From Xanthomonas chitinilytica (lineage in GTDB: Bacteria; Pseudomonadota; Gammaproteobacteria; Xanthomonadales; Xanthomonadaceae), in the NCBI RefSeq assembly GCF_026107455.2, contig NZ_JAPCHY010000003.1, forward strand, positions 62,001-126,000: 64,000 bases of DNA, written 5' to 3'. The notes beneath the pieces are model-generated. The model made no database searches, had not been told where the DNA came from, and was given only the letters and a program-made list of their open reading frames with translations. The translations under genes and the position numbers were made by a program. Positions 1-13,996 of the stretch are shown in pieces (the first letter of the stretch is position 1; each line of letters starts with the position of its first letter).

Positions 1-16
1 CGAAGACAGTCACTGA
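1..16 (+). CDS. atpB: Probable last codons of ATP synthase subunit a (partial, cut by window start)
   Basis: The first 16 bases can be read as Glu-Asp-Ser-His followed by TGA at 14-16, and the c-subunit gene begins 75 bases later. In the standard bacterial order atpB lies directly before atpE, so this is most simply the tail of subunit a. Only four codons are visible, so the call rests on gene order. Confidence 0.45.
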
Positions 17-66
17 TCCGCAAGTTTTCGCTTCACCCTTCATCCGTTTCGTTTCTCAACCCTTAG

Positions 67-393
<327 letters not shown>

Positions 394-452
394 TCCAGCG
401 ATAGCGACACGACCGGGCGCCACGCGCGCCTGGTCGCGGATGAAGGTTCGGG

Positions 453-472
453 TGCGCCGCCACGGCGGCGCA
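453..472 (+). other. Intercistronic hairpin between atpE and atpF
   Basis: Perfect 9-bp inverted repeat TGCGCCGCC / GGCGGCGCA with a 2-base centre and no T-run. It is more likely an mRNA stabiliser or processing stem than a terminator, since the operon continues. It lies between atpE, which is made in excess, and atpF. Confidence 0.5.
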
Positions 473-504
473 TCCAACCCGTCACCATCGATCGAGCGAA
501 ACCC

Positions 505-975
505 ATGAATCTCGGACTTACCATCTTTGCCCAGGCGCTGGCGTTTGCCGGTCTGATCTGGATCGTCGCGACCAAGATCTGGCCGCCGCTGATGAATGCG
601 ATCGAAGAGCGCCAGCAGAAGATCGCCGAAGGCCTCGCCGCTGCCGACCGCAGCCAGAAGGACCTGGCCCAGGCGCAGGAAAAGGTCAACGACACCCTGA
701 AGGAAGCCCGCAGCAAGGCCAACGAGATCATCGACCAGGCCCATGCGCGCGCCAACCAGATCATCGAGGCCGCCAAGAACGAGGCGATCGCCGAAGCCGG
801 CCGCCAGAAGGACCTGGCCCAGGCCGAAATCGACGCTGCTGCCACCCGTGCCCGCGAGGACCTGCGCAAGCAGGTGTCGGTGCTGGCGGTGAGCGGTGCC
901 GAAAAGCTGCTCAAGCGCGAAATCGACGCCAACGCCCACAAGGCGCTGCTCGACGAGCTGGCTGCGGAGATCTGA
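505..975 (+). CDS. atpF: F1Fo ATP synthase subunit b
   Basis: Subunit b is the peripheral stalk that keeps F1 from turning with the rotor. The 156-residue protein has one N-terminal membrane helix (about residues 5-27, containing [13 protein letters not shown]) and then a long Ala/Glu/Lys/Gln-rich region that should form the dimeric right-handed coiled coil. The C-terminal part, with [12 protein letters not shown], would contact subunit delta. The length equals that of E. coli AtpF. atpH follows after 3 bases, so the two are probably translationally coupled. Confidence 0.97.
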   Translation: MNLGLTIFAQALAFAGLIWIVATKIWPPLMNAIEERQQKIAEGLAAADRSQKDLAQAQEKVNDTLKEARSKANEIIDQAHARANQIIEAAKNEAIAEAGRQKDLAQAEIDAAATRAREDLRKQVSVLAVSGAEKLLKREIDANAHKALLDELAAEI

Positions 976-978
976 TAG

Positions 979-1506
979 ATGAGCCAGGCCCTCACGCTTG
1001 CCCGCCCGTATGCCCGCGCCGCGTTCGCGATCGCGCGCGACGAAGGCAAGTTCGCGCCGTGGTCGGACGCCCTGGCGTTCTCCGCCCACGTTGCCGCCGA
1101 TCCGCGCGTGTCGGCCCTGCTGTCGAATCCGGAGCTGGGCCGCGACGATGCCGTCGCGCTGCTGGCCCCGGAATCGGCGGGCGAGAGCTATGGCCGCTTC
1201 CTGAGCCTGCTGGCCGAAGCGCGCCGCCTGCCGCAGCTGCCGGAGATCGCCGGCATGTACGAACAGCTGCGCGCCGACGCCGAACACGTGGTCAAGGCCA
1301 CCGTGACTTCGGCCGCCGAGCTGTCCGCCAGCGAACTGGACAACCTCAAGGCCGCGCTGCGCAAGCGCTTCGGCCGCGAGGTGGAAGTGCGGACCGCGGT
1401 GGACGCCTCGCTGATCGGCGGCGCGGTGATCGACGCCGGCGACGTGGTGATCGACGGCTCGCTCAAGGGCAAGCTGTCGCGCCTGCAGAACGCGCTCGCA
1501 CACTGA
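979..1506 (+). CDS. atpH: F1Fo ATP synthase subunit delta
   Basis: Subunit delta (OSCP-like) links the b stalk to the top of the F1 alpha3beta3 head. The 175-residue product starts with the family pattern [17 protein letters not shown] and ends with the usual [23 protein letters not shown] stretch. It begins 3 bases after atpF and is followed by atpA after 44 bases, as in other proteobacterial atp operons. Confidence 0.96.
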   Translation: MSQALTLARPYARAAFAIARDEGKFAPWSDALAFSAHVAADPRVSALLSNPELGRDDAVALLAPESAGESYGRFLSLLAEARRLPQLPEIAGMYEQLRADAEHVVKATVTSAAELSASELDNLKAALRKRFGREVEVRTAVDASLIGGAVIDAGDVVIDGSLKGKLSRLQNALAH

Positions 1507-1550
1507 ATTCATTTAACGTCCGGCGTGACCGCCGGCACTAGGACCTGACC

Positions 1551-3098
<1,548 letters not shown>

Positions 3099-3112
3099 TC
3101 GAGGTCCTGTAG

Positions 3113-5503
<2,391 letters not shown>

Positions 5504-5511
5504 TCCTGACG

Positions 5512-5535
5512 GTTCCTCCCGCTTGCGGGAGGAAC
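5512..5535 (+). other. Strong intercistronic hairpin between atpD and atpC
   Basis: Perfect 11-bp inverted repeat GTTCCTCCCGC / GCGGGAGGAAC with only TT between the arms; folded, the loop is most likely CTTG. There is no T-run, so it should not stop transcription. It could slow RNase decay of the upstream beta message and help make epsilon less abundant than beta. Confidence 0.55.
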
Positions 5536-5602
5536 TCCAGGCGACGTACATCCTGCCTCCTTCCATTCCCGGAAGGAGCGGACAAGGCAGACAAGAGGTT
5601 CC

Positions 5603-6025
5603 ATGAGCACCATCCGTTGCGACATCGTCAGCGCCGAGCAGGAAATCTTCCATGGCGAAGCGACCCTGGTCGTGGCCACCGGCGAGCTGGGCGAGCTGGG
5701 CATCGCGCCCAAGCACGCGCCGCTGATCACCCGCCTGAAGCCGGGCAAGGTGGTGGTGACCACGCCGGACGGCGAGCACCTGGATTTCGCCATTTCCGGC
5801 GGCATCCTCGAGGTGCAGCCGCAGGTGGTGACGGTGCTGGCCGACACCGCGATCCGCGCCCAGGACATCGACGAAGCGTCGGTGCGCAAGGCCAAGGAAG
5901 AAGCCGAGCGGATCCTGGCCAACCGCGGCGAGGCGATGGAGGTGGCCGAGGCGCAGGCCAAGCTGGCCGAAGTCACCGCGCAGCTGCAGGCGCTGGAGCG
6001 CCTGCGCAAGAACCTCAAGCACTGA
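5603..6025 (+). CDS. atpC: F1Fo ATP synthase subunit epsilon
   Basis: Epsilon sits on the central stalk and inhibits wasteful ATP hydrolysis. The 140-residue protein has the N-terminal beta-sandwich ([22 protein letters not shown]... and the [22 protein letters not shown] signature) and the C-terminal two-helix inhibitory arm ([15 protein letters not shown]...). It is the last gene of the atp operon and is followed by a Rho-independent terminator. Confidence 0.97.
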   Translation: MSTIRCDIVSAEQEIFHGEATLVVATGELGELGIAPKHAPLITRLKPGKVVVTTPDGEHLDFAISGGILEVQPQVVTVLADTAIRAQDIDEASVRKAKEEAERILANRGEAMEVAEAQAKLAEVTAQLQALERLRKNLKH

Positions 6026-6057
6026 GCGCGCGGCGGGTTCGCCGCACGCGCACGAAG

Positions 6058-6082
6058 AACGCCGGCCCGCCCGGCGTTTTTT
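6058..6082 (+). terminator. Rho-independent terminator of the atp operon
   Basis: Stem ACGCCGG / CCGGCGT (6059-6065 with 6071-6077) with loop CCCGC, followed by six T residues (6077-6082). It lies 33 bases after the atpC stop codon. Confidence 0.85.
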
Positions 6083-6120
6083 CGTTTCGGGAGGTTCATC
6101 GGGGCGGCCGCTGCCCCATC

Positions 6121-6186
6121 GGTCGCGACTGACGTCGCTCCTGCAACGGCTTCCTGCAGGCTGTAGGAGCGACGTCAGCCGCGACC
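6121..6186. repeat. REP-like palindrome, copy 1
   Basis: Inverted repeat with arms GGTCGCGACTGACGTCGCTC and its near-complement GAGCGACGTCAGCCGCGACC around a GC-rich centre. It belongs to the TAGGAGCGACGTNAGTCGCGAC family seen repeatedly in this window. Confidence 0.8.
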
Positions 6187-6334
6187 TCTCCAGGCGCCGG
6201 CAAGTCGAGCCGGAAGTGCGCTCTTTCCCGCGGATGCCGGGTGTCTGACGCGCCTGCCGCGCGCATGCGAAGAACGTCGGCCCGTCCGGCGTCTTTCGTT
6301 TCTGGGGATTCATCGAGGCGGCCACTGCCCGATT

Positions 6335-6400
6335 GGTCGCAACTGACGTCGCTCCTGCAACGGCCTCCTGCAGATTGTAGGAGCGACGTCAGTCGCGACC
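6335..6400. repeat. REP-like palindrome, copy 2
   Basis: Second copy inside the tandem duplication after atpC, with arms GGTCGCAACTGACGTCGCTC and GAGCGACGTCAGTCGCGACC. One arm has G-to-A relative to the other copies. Confidence 0.8.
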
Positions 6401-6485
6401 TCTCCAGGCGCCGGCAAGTCGTGCCGGAGCGCGCTCTTTCCCACGGAGGCATCCGGCCGTCGCCAAAGCCGCAGGCGGCAACCGC

Positions 6486-6869
6486 TCAGCGATAGACGAC
6501 GTGGCGCAACAGGAAGAACGACAGTGCCGCCAGTCCTCCTTCCACCACCGGCTTGGCCAGCCATGCCAGCTGCAGGCCCAGGCCATGCGCGACTGCCGCC
6601 ACCAGCCAGGTGCTGACCACCGTCATCGCCAGCCACAGGGCGAGGAAACGGCCGAAGCGTTTCCAGCCCAGGCGCTGTTGGCCGCCGTCGGCGAAGGTGA
6701 TGCGGCCGTTGAGCCAGAATCCCAGCAGCGCGCCGCAGCTGCGGCCGAGCAGGTTGCCCGGTGCGGCCGGCATGCCCAGTGCAGTGGCGGCGACAAAGAT
6801 CGCCCAGTCCAGCAGCAGCTGCAGCAGGCCGATGACGATGAAGTGGCTGCCCTGGCGGAAGAGGCTCAT
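6486..6869 (-). CDS. GtrA-like membrane protein
   Basis: GtrA-family proteins are small four-helix inner-membrane proteins, often thought to help flip undecaprenyl-linked sugars or partner glycosyltransferases. The 127-residue product (from the Met beginning MSLFRQGSHF) shows about four hydrophobic helices and family-like stretches such as FIVIGLLQLLLDWAIF and the central GFWLNGRITF. Start choice is uncertain: in-frame ATGs at 6899 and 6932 would add 10 or 21 polar residues; 6869 puts the start right before the first helix. It is transcribed towards atpC and divergently from glmU. Confidence 0.75.
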   Translation of the reverse strand: MSLFRQGSHFIVIGLLQLLLDWAIFVAATALGMPAAPGNLLGRSCGALLGFWLNGRITFADGGQQRLGWKRFGRFLALWLAMTVVSTWLVAAVAHGLGLQLAWLAKPVVEGGLAALSFFLLRHVVYR

Positions 6870-6955
6870 GCATGTCGCATCGTGACGGAAAGGCGCCATG
6901 CTAACGGTTGCGGGCATAGAATTCGGTTCCACCGGATCATCCAGGCCTACGAAAC

Positions 6956-8326
6956 ATGACCCAGCCCTTGCACGTCGTCGTCCTTGCCGCGGGGGAGGGC
7001 AAGCGCATGAAATCCGCCCTGCCCAAGGTGCTGCAACCGATCGCGGGGCGGCCGATGCTGGCGCACGTGATCGAGGCCGCGCGCGAGCTGGTGCCGGCGG
7101 CGATCCACGTGGTCCATGGCCACGGCGGCGAGGCGGTGCGCAGTGCGTTCGCCGACCAGCAGGACCTGCGCTGGGCCGAACAGCAGCAGCGGCTGGGGAC
7201 CGGGCATGCGGTGCTGCAGGCGATGCCCGAGGTGCCCGATGCTGCGACGGTGCTGGTGCTGTACGGCGACGTGCCGTTGATCCGTGCGCAGACCCTGCGG
7301 CGGTTGCTGCGCGATTCCAGCAGGCTGGGCGTGCTGGTGGCCGAGCCGGCCGATCCCACCGGTTACGGTCGCATCGTCCGCGATGCGGAGGGCAAGGTCG
7401 CCGCCATCGTCGAGCAGAAGGATGCCGACGACGAGCAGCGCCAGATCCGCACCATCAACACCGGCATCATCAGCGCCGAATCCACCGCGCTGCGGCGCTG
7501 GCTGTCGCAGCTGTCCAATCTCAACGCGCAGGGCGAGTACTACCTGACCGATGTGTTCGCGGCGGCGGCGGCGGAGTACACGCCGGCGGAGATGACGCTG
7601 GTCGAGGATCCACAGGAGGCCGAAGGCGCCAATGACCCCTGGCAGCTGGCGCAGCTGGAGCGCGCCTGGCAGCTGCGCGCGGCGCGCGCGCTGTGCGAGC
7701 AGGGCGCGCGGCTGCTCGACCCGGCACGGGTGGACCAGCGCGGTCGCGTGCGGGTCGGCCGCGACGTGCAGATCGACGTCGACGTGGTGCTGGAGGGCGA
7801 GGTGGAACTGGGCGATGAGGTCAGCATCGGCCCGTTCGTGCGGCTGAAGGACGTGAAGCTGGGGCCGGGCACCGAAGTGCGCGCGCACAGCGACCTGGAA
7901 GGCGTGGTGACCGAGGGCGCGGCCCAGATCGGCCCGTTCGCGCGGCTGCGGCCGGGCACGGTGCTGGCCGACGGCGTGCACATCGGCAACTTCGTCGAGA
8001 CCAAGAAGACGGTGATGGGCGTGGCCAGCAAGGCCAACCACCTGACCTACCTCGGCGATGCGGTGATCGGCAGCGGCGTCAACATCGGCGCCGGCACCAT
8101 CACCTGCAACTACGACGGCGTGAACAAGTCGCAGACCATCATCGGCGACAAGGCGTTCATCGGCTCCAACGCATCGCTGGTGGCGCCGGTGGAGATCGGC
8201 GAAGGCGCGACCATCGCCGCCGGGTCGGTCATCACCCGCAACGCGCCGGCCGGCAAGCTGAGCGTGGCGCGCTCGCGGCAGCAGGCGATCGAGGGCTGGA
8301 AACGGCCAGTCAAGGGCGGCCAGTGA
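6956..8326 (+). CDS. glmU: Bifunctional N-acetylglucosamine-1-phosphate uridyltransferase / glucosamine-1-phosphate acetyltransferase
   Basis: GlmU makes UDP-GlcNAc, the precursor of peptidoglycan and LPS, in the cytoplasm: it acetylates GlcN-1-P and then adds UMP. The 456-residue protein starts with the nucleotidyltransferase signature [17 protein letters not shown] (about residues 9-25) and has YGDVPLI, followed from about residue 250 by the left-handed beta-helix of hexapeptide repeats ([12 protein letters not shown]...[21 protein letters not shown]). Length matches E. coli GlmU (456). The next gene's GTG overlaps its stop by four bases (GTGA). Confidence 0.98.
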   Translation: MTQPLHVVVLAAGEGKRMKSALPKVLQPIAGRPMLAHVIEAARELVPAAIHVVHGHGGEAVRSAFADQQDLRWAEQQQRLGTGHAVLQAMPEVPDAATVLVLYGDVPLIRAQTLRRLLRDSSRLGVLVAEPADPTGYGRIVRDAEGKVAAIVEQKDADDEQRQIRTINTGIISAESTALRRWLSQLSNLNAQGEYYLTDVFAAAAAEYTPAEMTLVEDPQEAEGANDPWQLAQLERAWQLRAARALCEQGARLLDPARVDQRGRVRVGRDVQIDVDVVLEGEVELGDEVSIGPFVRLKDVKLGPGTEVRAHSDLEGVVTEGAAQIGPFARLRPGTVLADGVHIGNFVETKKTVMGVASKANHLTYLGDAVIGSGVNIGAGTITCNYDGVNKSQTIIGDKAFIGSNASLVAPVEIGEGATIAAGSVITRNAPAGKLSVARSRQQAIEGWKRPVKGGQ

Positions 8327-8823
8327 ACCGATGCGGCGGCGAGCCGGCGACCGTGCCGGTGTTCGTGATGGAACCGTTGCACGGCATCGGGCCGGTGCGC
8401 TTGGGTAGTTCGCGCGTGGCGATGCGCGCGGCGTTGGCCGAAGCGGGGTTCGCGCTCGAGTCCTCGCGCGGCGCGCTGGATTTTTTCTGCGAAGCGACGA
8501 TCCAGGTCGAGTGCGGTCCCGACGAGCAGGTGCGCTTCGTCGGCGTTTCCTGCAGCGAACGGTTCGTCGTGCGGTTCCGCGGCCAGGACGTTTTCGCCCT
8601 GGGCGCGGAAGAACTCTTCGCCGTCGTCGCGGCCGTGGACGGCACCGGCGCGCATCGCTTCGTCGACCACGAATACTGCTTCCCCGGGCAGATATTCACC
8701 CTGTGGGATGCCGACGAACAGTACGACCGGAAGGGCGGCGGGCGCCGGCTGGTCTGGGCGCAGGTGGGCCTGGGCGATGCCGCCTATGCGGCGGCCATTG
8801 CCGAGATCCGGGCCGGGGCCTGA
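8323..8823 (+). CDS. Unknown 166-residue protein coupled to glmU
   Basis: I do not recognise this protein. It is soluble, with no signal peptide or membrane helix, and contains the stretch [15 protein letters not shown] near the N-terminus, a pattern (GIGPVxxG) seen in several small uncharacterised and immunity-like proteins, but that is weak evidence. The GTG start at 8323 overlaps the glmU stop (GTGA), implying translational coupling; an ATG at 8368 (MEPLHG) is the alternative. A GNAT gene follows 21 bases later. Confidence 0.7.
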   Translation: MNRCGGEPATVPVFVMEPLHGIGPVRLGSSRVAMRAALAEAGFALESSRGALDFFCEATIQVECGPDEQVRFVGVSCSERFVVRFRGQDVFALGAEELFAVVAAVDGTGAHRFVDHEYCFPGQIFTLWDADEQYDRKGGGRRLVWAQVGLGDAAYAAAIAEIRAGA

Positions 8824-8844
8824 TCCGCCCCGGGCCCCTCGCGC

Positions 8845-9369
8845 ATGTCGAACCCTCGCACACGTTGTATCCGGCCGCCGACGGTCGCCGAGCTGCCACT
8901 GCTGCAGAAGATCGAGCAGCGCGCCGGCGACCTGCTGCAGGGGCATCCGGCATACGCGGTATTCGCCGCGCATGCATTGCCGCTGGCCAGCCTGCAGGAA
9001 GGGCTGGCGGCTGGCCGCTTGTGGCTCGTCGTTGCCGGCGGCGAGGTGGCCGGCTATTTGCTGGGCGGCGTGCTCGATGGCGATTTCCATGTCCTGCAGA
9101 TGGACGTGGACCCTGCGCATGCGCGCCGCGGCCATGGCCGGGCGTTGCTGCGCCATGCCTGCACCCAGGCGCGCCGGCATGGTTTCGGCCATGCCGTGCT
9201 GACCACCCTGCGCGATGTGCCGTGGAATGCGCCCTTCTACGCCAGCGAAGGCTTCCGCGAGCTGGGCGAGGCGCAATGGGGCGAGGGACTGCGGCAGACC
9301 ATGGCCGAGGAGCGGGCGCTGGGATTCCCGATGGCGCTGCGGGTCGCCCTGCGCAAGCCGCTGCTCTAG
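8845..9369 (+). CDS. GNAT family N-acetyltransferase
   Basis: A 174-residue acetyl-CoA-dependent acyltransferase of unknown substrate. The acetyl-CoA binding motif A is visible as LQMDVDPAHARRGHGRALLRHACTQARRHG (about residues 85-115; RRGHGR is the R/Q-x-x-G-x-G/A pyrophosphate loop), and the C-terminal motif B as NAPFYASEGFRELG. It is the last gene of the glmU group and converges on the histidine kinase gene with only 16 bases between stops. Confidence 0.88.
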   Translation: MSNPRTRCIRPPTVAELPLLQKIEQRAGDLLQGHPAYAVFAAHALPLASLQEGLAAGRLWLVVAGGEVAGYLLGGVLDGDFHVLQMDVDPAHARRGHGRALLRHACTQARRHGFGHAVLTTLRDVPWNAPFYASEGFRELGEAQWGEGLRQTMAEERALGFPMALRVALRKPLL

Positions 9370-9370
9370 C

Positions 9371-9385
9371 GCCGCGGAACGCGGC
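9371..9385. terminator. Short bidirectional hairpin in a convergent gap
   Basis: GCCGCG-GAA-CGCGGC fills almost the entire 16-base space between the convergent GNAT and kinase genes. There is no T-run, so termination is only a suggestion. Confidence 0.3.
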
Positions 9386-10725
9386 TCACGCCTGCGGTAG
9401 CAGGATGGTCACGCACAGCCCGCCATCATTGCGGTTGCGCAGCGAGATGCGGCCGCCATGGGCTTCCACGATCTCGCGGGTAAGCGCCAGGCCCAGGCCG
9501 GTGCCGTTGCGCTTGGTCGAGTAGAACGGCATCAGCGCGTTCTGCAGCACCGATTCGTTCATGCCGGGGCCGCGGTCCAGGATCTCCAGCCGCAGCCAGT
9601 TCGGCACCCGGCCGATGCGCACCTGCACGTCGTCGTTGGGCGGCTGCGCCTCGCCGCAGGCCTCGTGCGCGTTCTTCAGCAGGTTGAGCAGCGCCTGCCC
9701 GAACTGGGCGATGTCGATGCGGCTGCACAGCTCGGGCGGCGGCGGCTGCATGCGGAACGGGATCTGGTGCTGCAGGCCGGCGAGGAACTGCTGCCACTGC
9801 ACCGTCTGCAGCTGCGGCTGCGGCAGCTTGGCGAAGCGCGCGTAGCCGCGGATGAAGCCCTCCAGGTGACGGGCGCGATCCTCCACGGTGCCGAAGATCT
9901 CGCCCAGCCGTTCGGTCTTGCCGCGGCGCACCAGCTCGGCGCCGGAATGGGCGAGCGAGGCGATCGGCGCCAGCGAGTTGTTGAGCTCGTGGCTGATGAC
10001 GCGGATGACCTTCTTCCAGGTCTGCACCTCCTGGCGCCGCAGCTCGGCGGTGAGCAGGCGGATCAGCAGCAGCTGCTGCGGCTTGCCGTTGAGATGGAAG
10101 CGGCGCCGCGCCAGGTGGTAGACCTGCTCGTCGTCCTCGTCGTCGCCTTCTTCGCGCACCGCGAACAGGCTGTCGCCGCCGCGGGCGATGGCGTCGCGCA
10201 GCTCCTGCGGCATCTGTTCCAGCAGGTCCGGCATGTGCTGGCCTTCCAGCTTCCAGCCACCGTGCAGCAGCTTGCGCGCGGCGACGTTGGAGAACACCAC
10301 CCGTTCCATGCCGTCGCCGCCTTCGGCCACCAGCAGCATCGCCACCGGGGTGTTCTGCAGCATGGTGTCGAACAGCAGCTCGCGCTGCGCCAGCGCCTGC
10401 CGCTGGGCGCGCAGCACGTCGCCGAGTTCGGCATGCGCCTTCACCAGCGCGGCCAGTTCGTCGTCGCCCGGCCAGTACACGCCGAAGTTGTACTCGCCGT
10501 CGCGGTAGCTGCTGGTGGTGCCGGCCAGCGCGCGCAGCAGCGAACGCACCGGTGCGGTGGCGCGGCGCAGGGTCCACCACATCAGCGCCAGCAGGCACAG
10601 CGCCGACACCGTCACCACCACCCAGCCGCGGTCCATCCAGTAGGCCAGCAGCCACGGTACCGCCGCGGCCAGCGCCAGCACCGGCAGCAACCGCAGGAAC
10701 AGGCGGAAGGTGAAGGACATGCGCA

Positions 10726-10729
<4 letters not shown>
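9386..10729 (-). CDS. Membrane sensor histidine kinase (NtrY/NtrB-like)
   Basis: Predicted sensor partner of the adjacent sigma-54 response regulator. The 447-residue protein has two N-terminal membrane helices (about residues 6-27 and 33-52) with almost no periplasmic loop, so it probably senses within the membrane or cytoplasm. A PAS-like region follows, then the H-box ISHELNNSLAPIASLAHSG (phospho-His near residue 247), the N-box NLLKNAHEA, and the G-boxes DRGPGM and GTGLGLAL. The ATG at 10729 overlaps the regulator's TGA (ATGA), so the two are coupled. It is the last gene of the exporter operon. Met4 (10720) is an alternative start. Confidence 0.93.
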
Positions 10730-12066
<1,337 letters not shown>

Positions 12067-12130
12067 CGTGGACCTTGGAGGCTGGGAAGCGGAGACCTTA
12101 CACGTAGCGCGCCGCGCTTGCAGGCGGCGG

Positions 12131-12628
12131 TCACGCCGGGTCGTCGCGGACGGCCGCCACCGGGCGATGGGCGTAGCTCAGCACGCGGGTGATCGTCCAA
12201 TGTCCTTCGTGCTGGCGCCAGACGAGGGTGAAGTCGGCCAGTCCCTCGCACTTTCCCGTCGCCGTGTCGCAGAAACGGTGCCGGCCCTGCGAGATCGCGC
12301 CGAAGTCCTTCACCGGGAACACCTGCAGGCTGCCGCCCACCAGTTCCCGCGTGTAGCGGCCGCAGACGTGCTTCCGGGTGTTGGCCAGCATCGCGTCGCG
12401 GGTCCAGGTCGCGCCGCCGGTGTCGTGGTAGAACTCCACCGCCGGATCGAAGTAGCCGGCGTGCTTTTGCAACTGCGCCGGGTCGGAACAGCGGTTGAAG
12501 CTGTCGAAGACCTCATGGTCGAGGGCGGCGATGGCGGCATGCAGGCTGCCATCGCCCGAGTCTTCCGCCAGTGCGGCCGGACACGACAGCGACAGCGGGA
12601 CGAGCAGGAGCAGCGGGAGGGCCTTCAT
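12131..12628 (-). CDS. Secreted SnoaL/NTF2-like protein
   Basis: A 165-residue protein starting MKALPLLLLVPLSLSC..., a clear Sec signal peptide with likely cleavage after PAALA near residue 21; a Cys at residue 15 makes a lipoprotein less likely than simple export. The mature part has the pattern of DUF4440/SnoaL-like proteins (FDPAVEFYHDTGGATWTRDAM ... FTLVWRQHEGHWTITRVLSYAH). Function is unknown. It lies between the permease genes and the two-component pair, in the same orientation, so it may act on or sense the same periplasmic ligand. Confidence 0.8.
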   Translation of the reverse strand: MKALPLLLLVPLSLSCPAALAEDSGDGSLHAAIAALDHEVFDSFNRCSDPAQLQKHAGYFDPAVEFYHDTGGATWTRDAMLANTRKHVCGRYTRELVGGSLQVFPVKDFGAISQGRHRFCDTATGKCEGLADFTLVWRQHEGHWTITRVLSYAHRPVAAVRDDPA

Positions 12629-12671
12629 CGCAAGGTTTCCTGGCAGGTGCGTTGGCGAACGGTAAGGAGGC

Positions 12672-13898
12672 TCAGGTACTGCGGGTCGCCACCGCCGGCG
12701 CGATCGCCGCCGCGCGCCGGGCCGGGCCGAACACCGCAACCTGGCCCAGCAGCCACAGCGCGGCGGCGCCGAGCGGCAGGTACAGCAGCGGCAGCCGCGG
12801 CAGCTCGTAGCGCCCCATCAGCCACTGGTTCAGCAGGTAGGCCAGCAGCATGCCGAGCACGATGCCGATCGTCGCCAGCAGGAAGTTCTCGGTCTGGAAG
12901 TAGCGCAGGATCTGGCCCTTGGTCGCGCCCAGCGCGCGGCGGATGCCGATCTGCTTGGTGCGCTGCTGCACCCAGAAGCTGGCCAGGCCGACGATGCCCA
13001 GCGCGGTGACGAGCAGCAGCAGGCCGCACACCATCAGCAGCAGGCCGACCATGTCGCGGTCGTTGGCAAAGAATTCGGCGCGCCCCTGTTCGAAGCTGAG
13101 CTTGCGCCATACCAGGCGGTTGGGATCGTTCTTGTCCAGCGCGGCCAGCGCATGTTCCAGTACCTCGTCGCGACGCGCCGGGTCGGTGACGCGGATGACG
13201 TAGCGGCCGCCGTTGGCGAAGTTCATGCGGACGGGCAGCAGCACCGAGTAGGTGCGGTTGTTGCCCTGCATGTTCGGGCGTACCAGTGTTTCCACCACGC
13301 CCACGATGGTCAGCGGGATGTTGGCCATATAGACGGTCTTGCCGACCGCATTGCCGTCGGGGAACAGCTTGTCCGCCGCCGGCTTGCTGAGAATGATGGT
13401 TGGGGTGAAGGTGTTGAGGATGTCCAAAGACGACCGCAGCACGTCGTTGCTGATGTATTCGTTGGCATTGAAGTCGCGGCCCGCGACCAGCTTCAACCCC
13501 AGCGTCGCCAGTGTGCCTTCGCTGGTGAAGTACTGGGCGGCGTTGAGCGTGGGGACTTCCTGCTCGGCGCTGAGCGCGAGCGAAGTGTTCCAACTGCCGT
13601 TCTGGAACGGCAACTGGTTGGTGACGGCCACGTGTTCAGCGCCGGGGATGGCGCGCAGCACGGCCAGGTCTTCGGCGGTGCGGGCGTCGGCGTTGGTCTG
13701 CTGGCCGATGCCGCTCAGGCCGATCTCGAGCAGGCGTTCGTCATCGACGCCGCTGGCCATGGTCAGCGTTTCCATGCGCTGGGAGACAATGAACAGCGCG
13801 TTGCAGATGATCGCGCAGCTCAGCGCGATTTCCAGCACGATCAGCGCCGCTGCGGTCTTGTGGCGCGACAGCGTGGAGAGGATGGGGCGGATTTCCAT
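12672..13898 (-). CDS. FtsX/MacB-like ABC permease, short type (copy 1)
   Basis: A 408-residue permease with one N-terminal membrane helix (MEIRPILSTLSRHKTAAALIVLEIALSC...), a large periplasmic MacB-like domain (about residues 40-280), and three C-terminal helices of the FtsX domain containing GIVGLASFWVQQRTKQIGIRRALGA. It has a good ribosome site (GGAG) before ATG 13898. It is closely related to the permease at 15323-16540. It should pair with a long-type permease and the single ABC ATPase to form a MacAB-like exporter. Confidence 0.9.
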   Translation of the reverse strand: MEIRPILSTLSRHKTAAALIVLEIALSCAIICNALFIVSQRMETLTMASGVDDERLLEIGLSGIGQQTNADARTAEDLAVLRAIPGAEHVAVTNQLPFQNGSWNTSLALSAEQEVPTLNAAQYFTSEGTLATLGLKLVAGRDFNANEYISNDVLRSSLDILNTFTPTIILSKPAADKLFPDGNAVGKTVYMANIPLTIVGVVETLVRPNMQGNNRTYSVLLPVRMNFANGGRYVIRVTDPARRDEVLEHALAALDKNDPNRLVWRKLSFEQGRAEFFANDRDMVGLLLMVCGLLLLVTALGIVGLASFWVQQRTKQIGIRRALGATKGQILRYFQTENFLLATIGIVLGMLLAYLLNQWLMGRYELPRLPLLYLPLGAAALWLLGQVAVFGPARRAAAIAPAVATRST

Positions 13899-13996
13899 GG
13901 GGTTCTCCGGGAGCGGAAGAAAAAACGAGGAGTGGGAAGTGGGCGGAGAGAGCTGGCTTGCACCTGCCCGGTACTCCTCCAGTTGTTCCAGCCTTG

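Larger units (their letters stand above)
6050..6450. repeat. Imperfect tandem duplication (about 200 bp) with terminator remnant and palindromic repeat
   Basis: The stretch from about 6050 to 6233 recurs, with substitutions, from about 6256 to 6450. Both copies run in the same order: GAAGAACG..GGCCCG..CCGGCGT, then CATCG.GGCGGCC, then a palindromic element, then CCTCTCCAGGCGCCGGCAAGTCG and GCGCTCTTTCCC. The second terminator copy has lost its T-run (CTTTCG). The region holds no convincing gene between atpC and the convergent GtrA-like gene. Confidence 0.8.
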
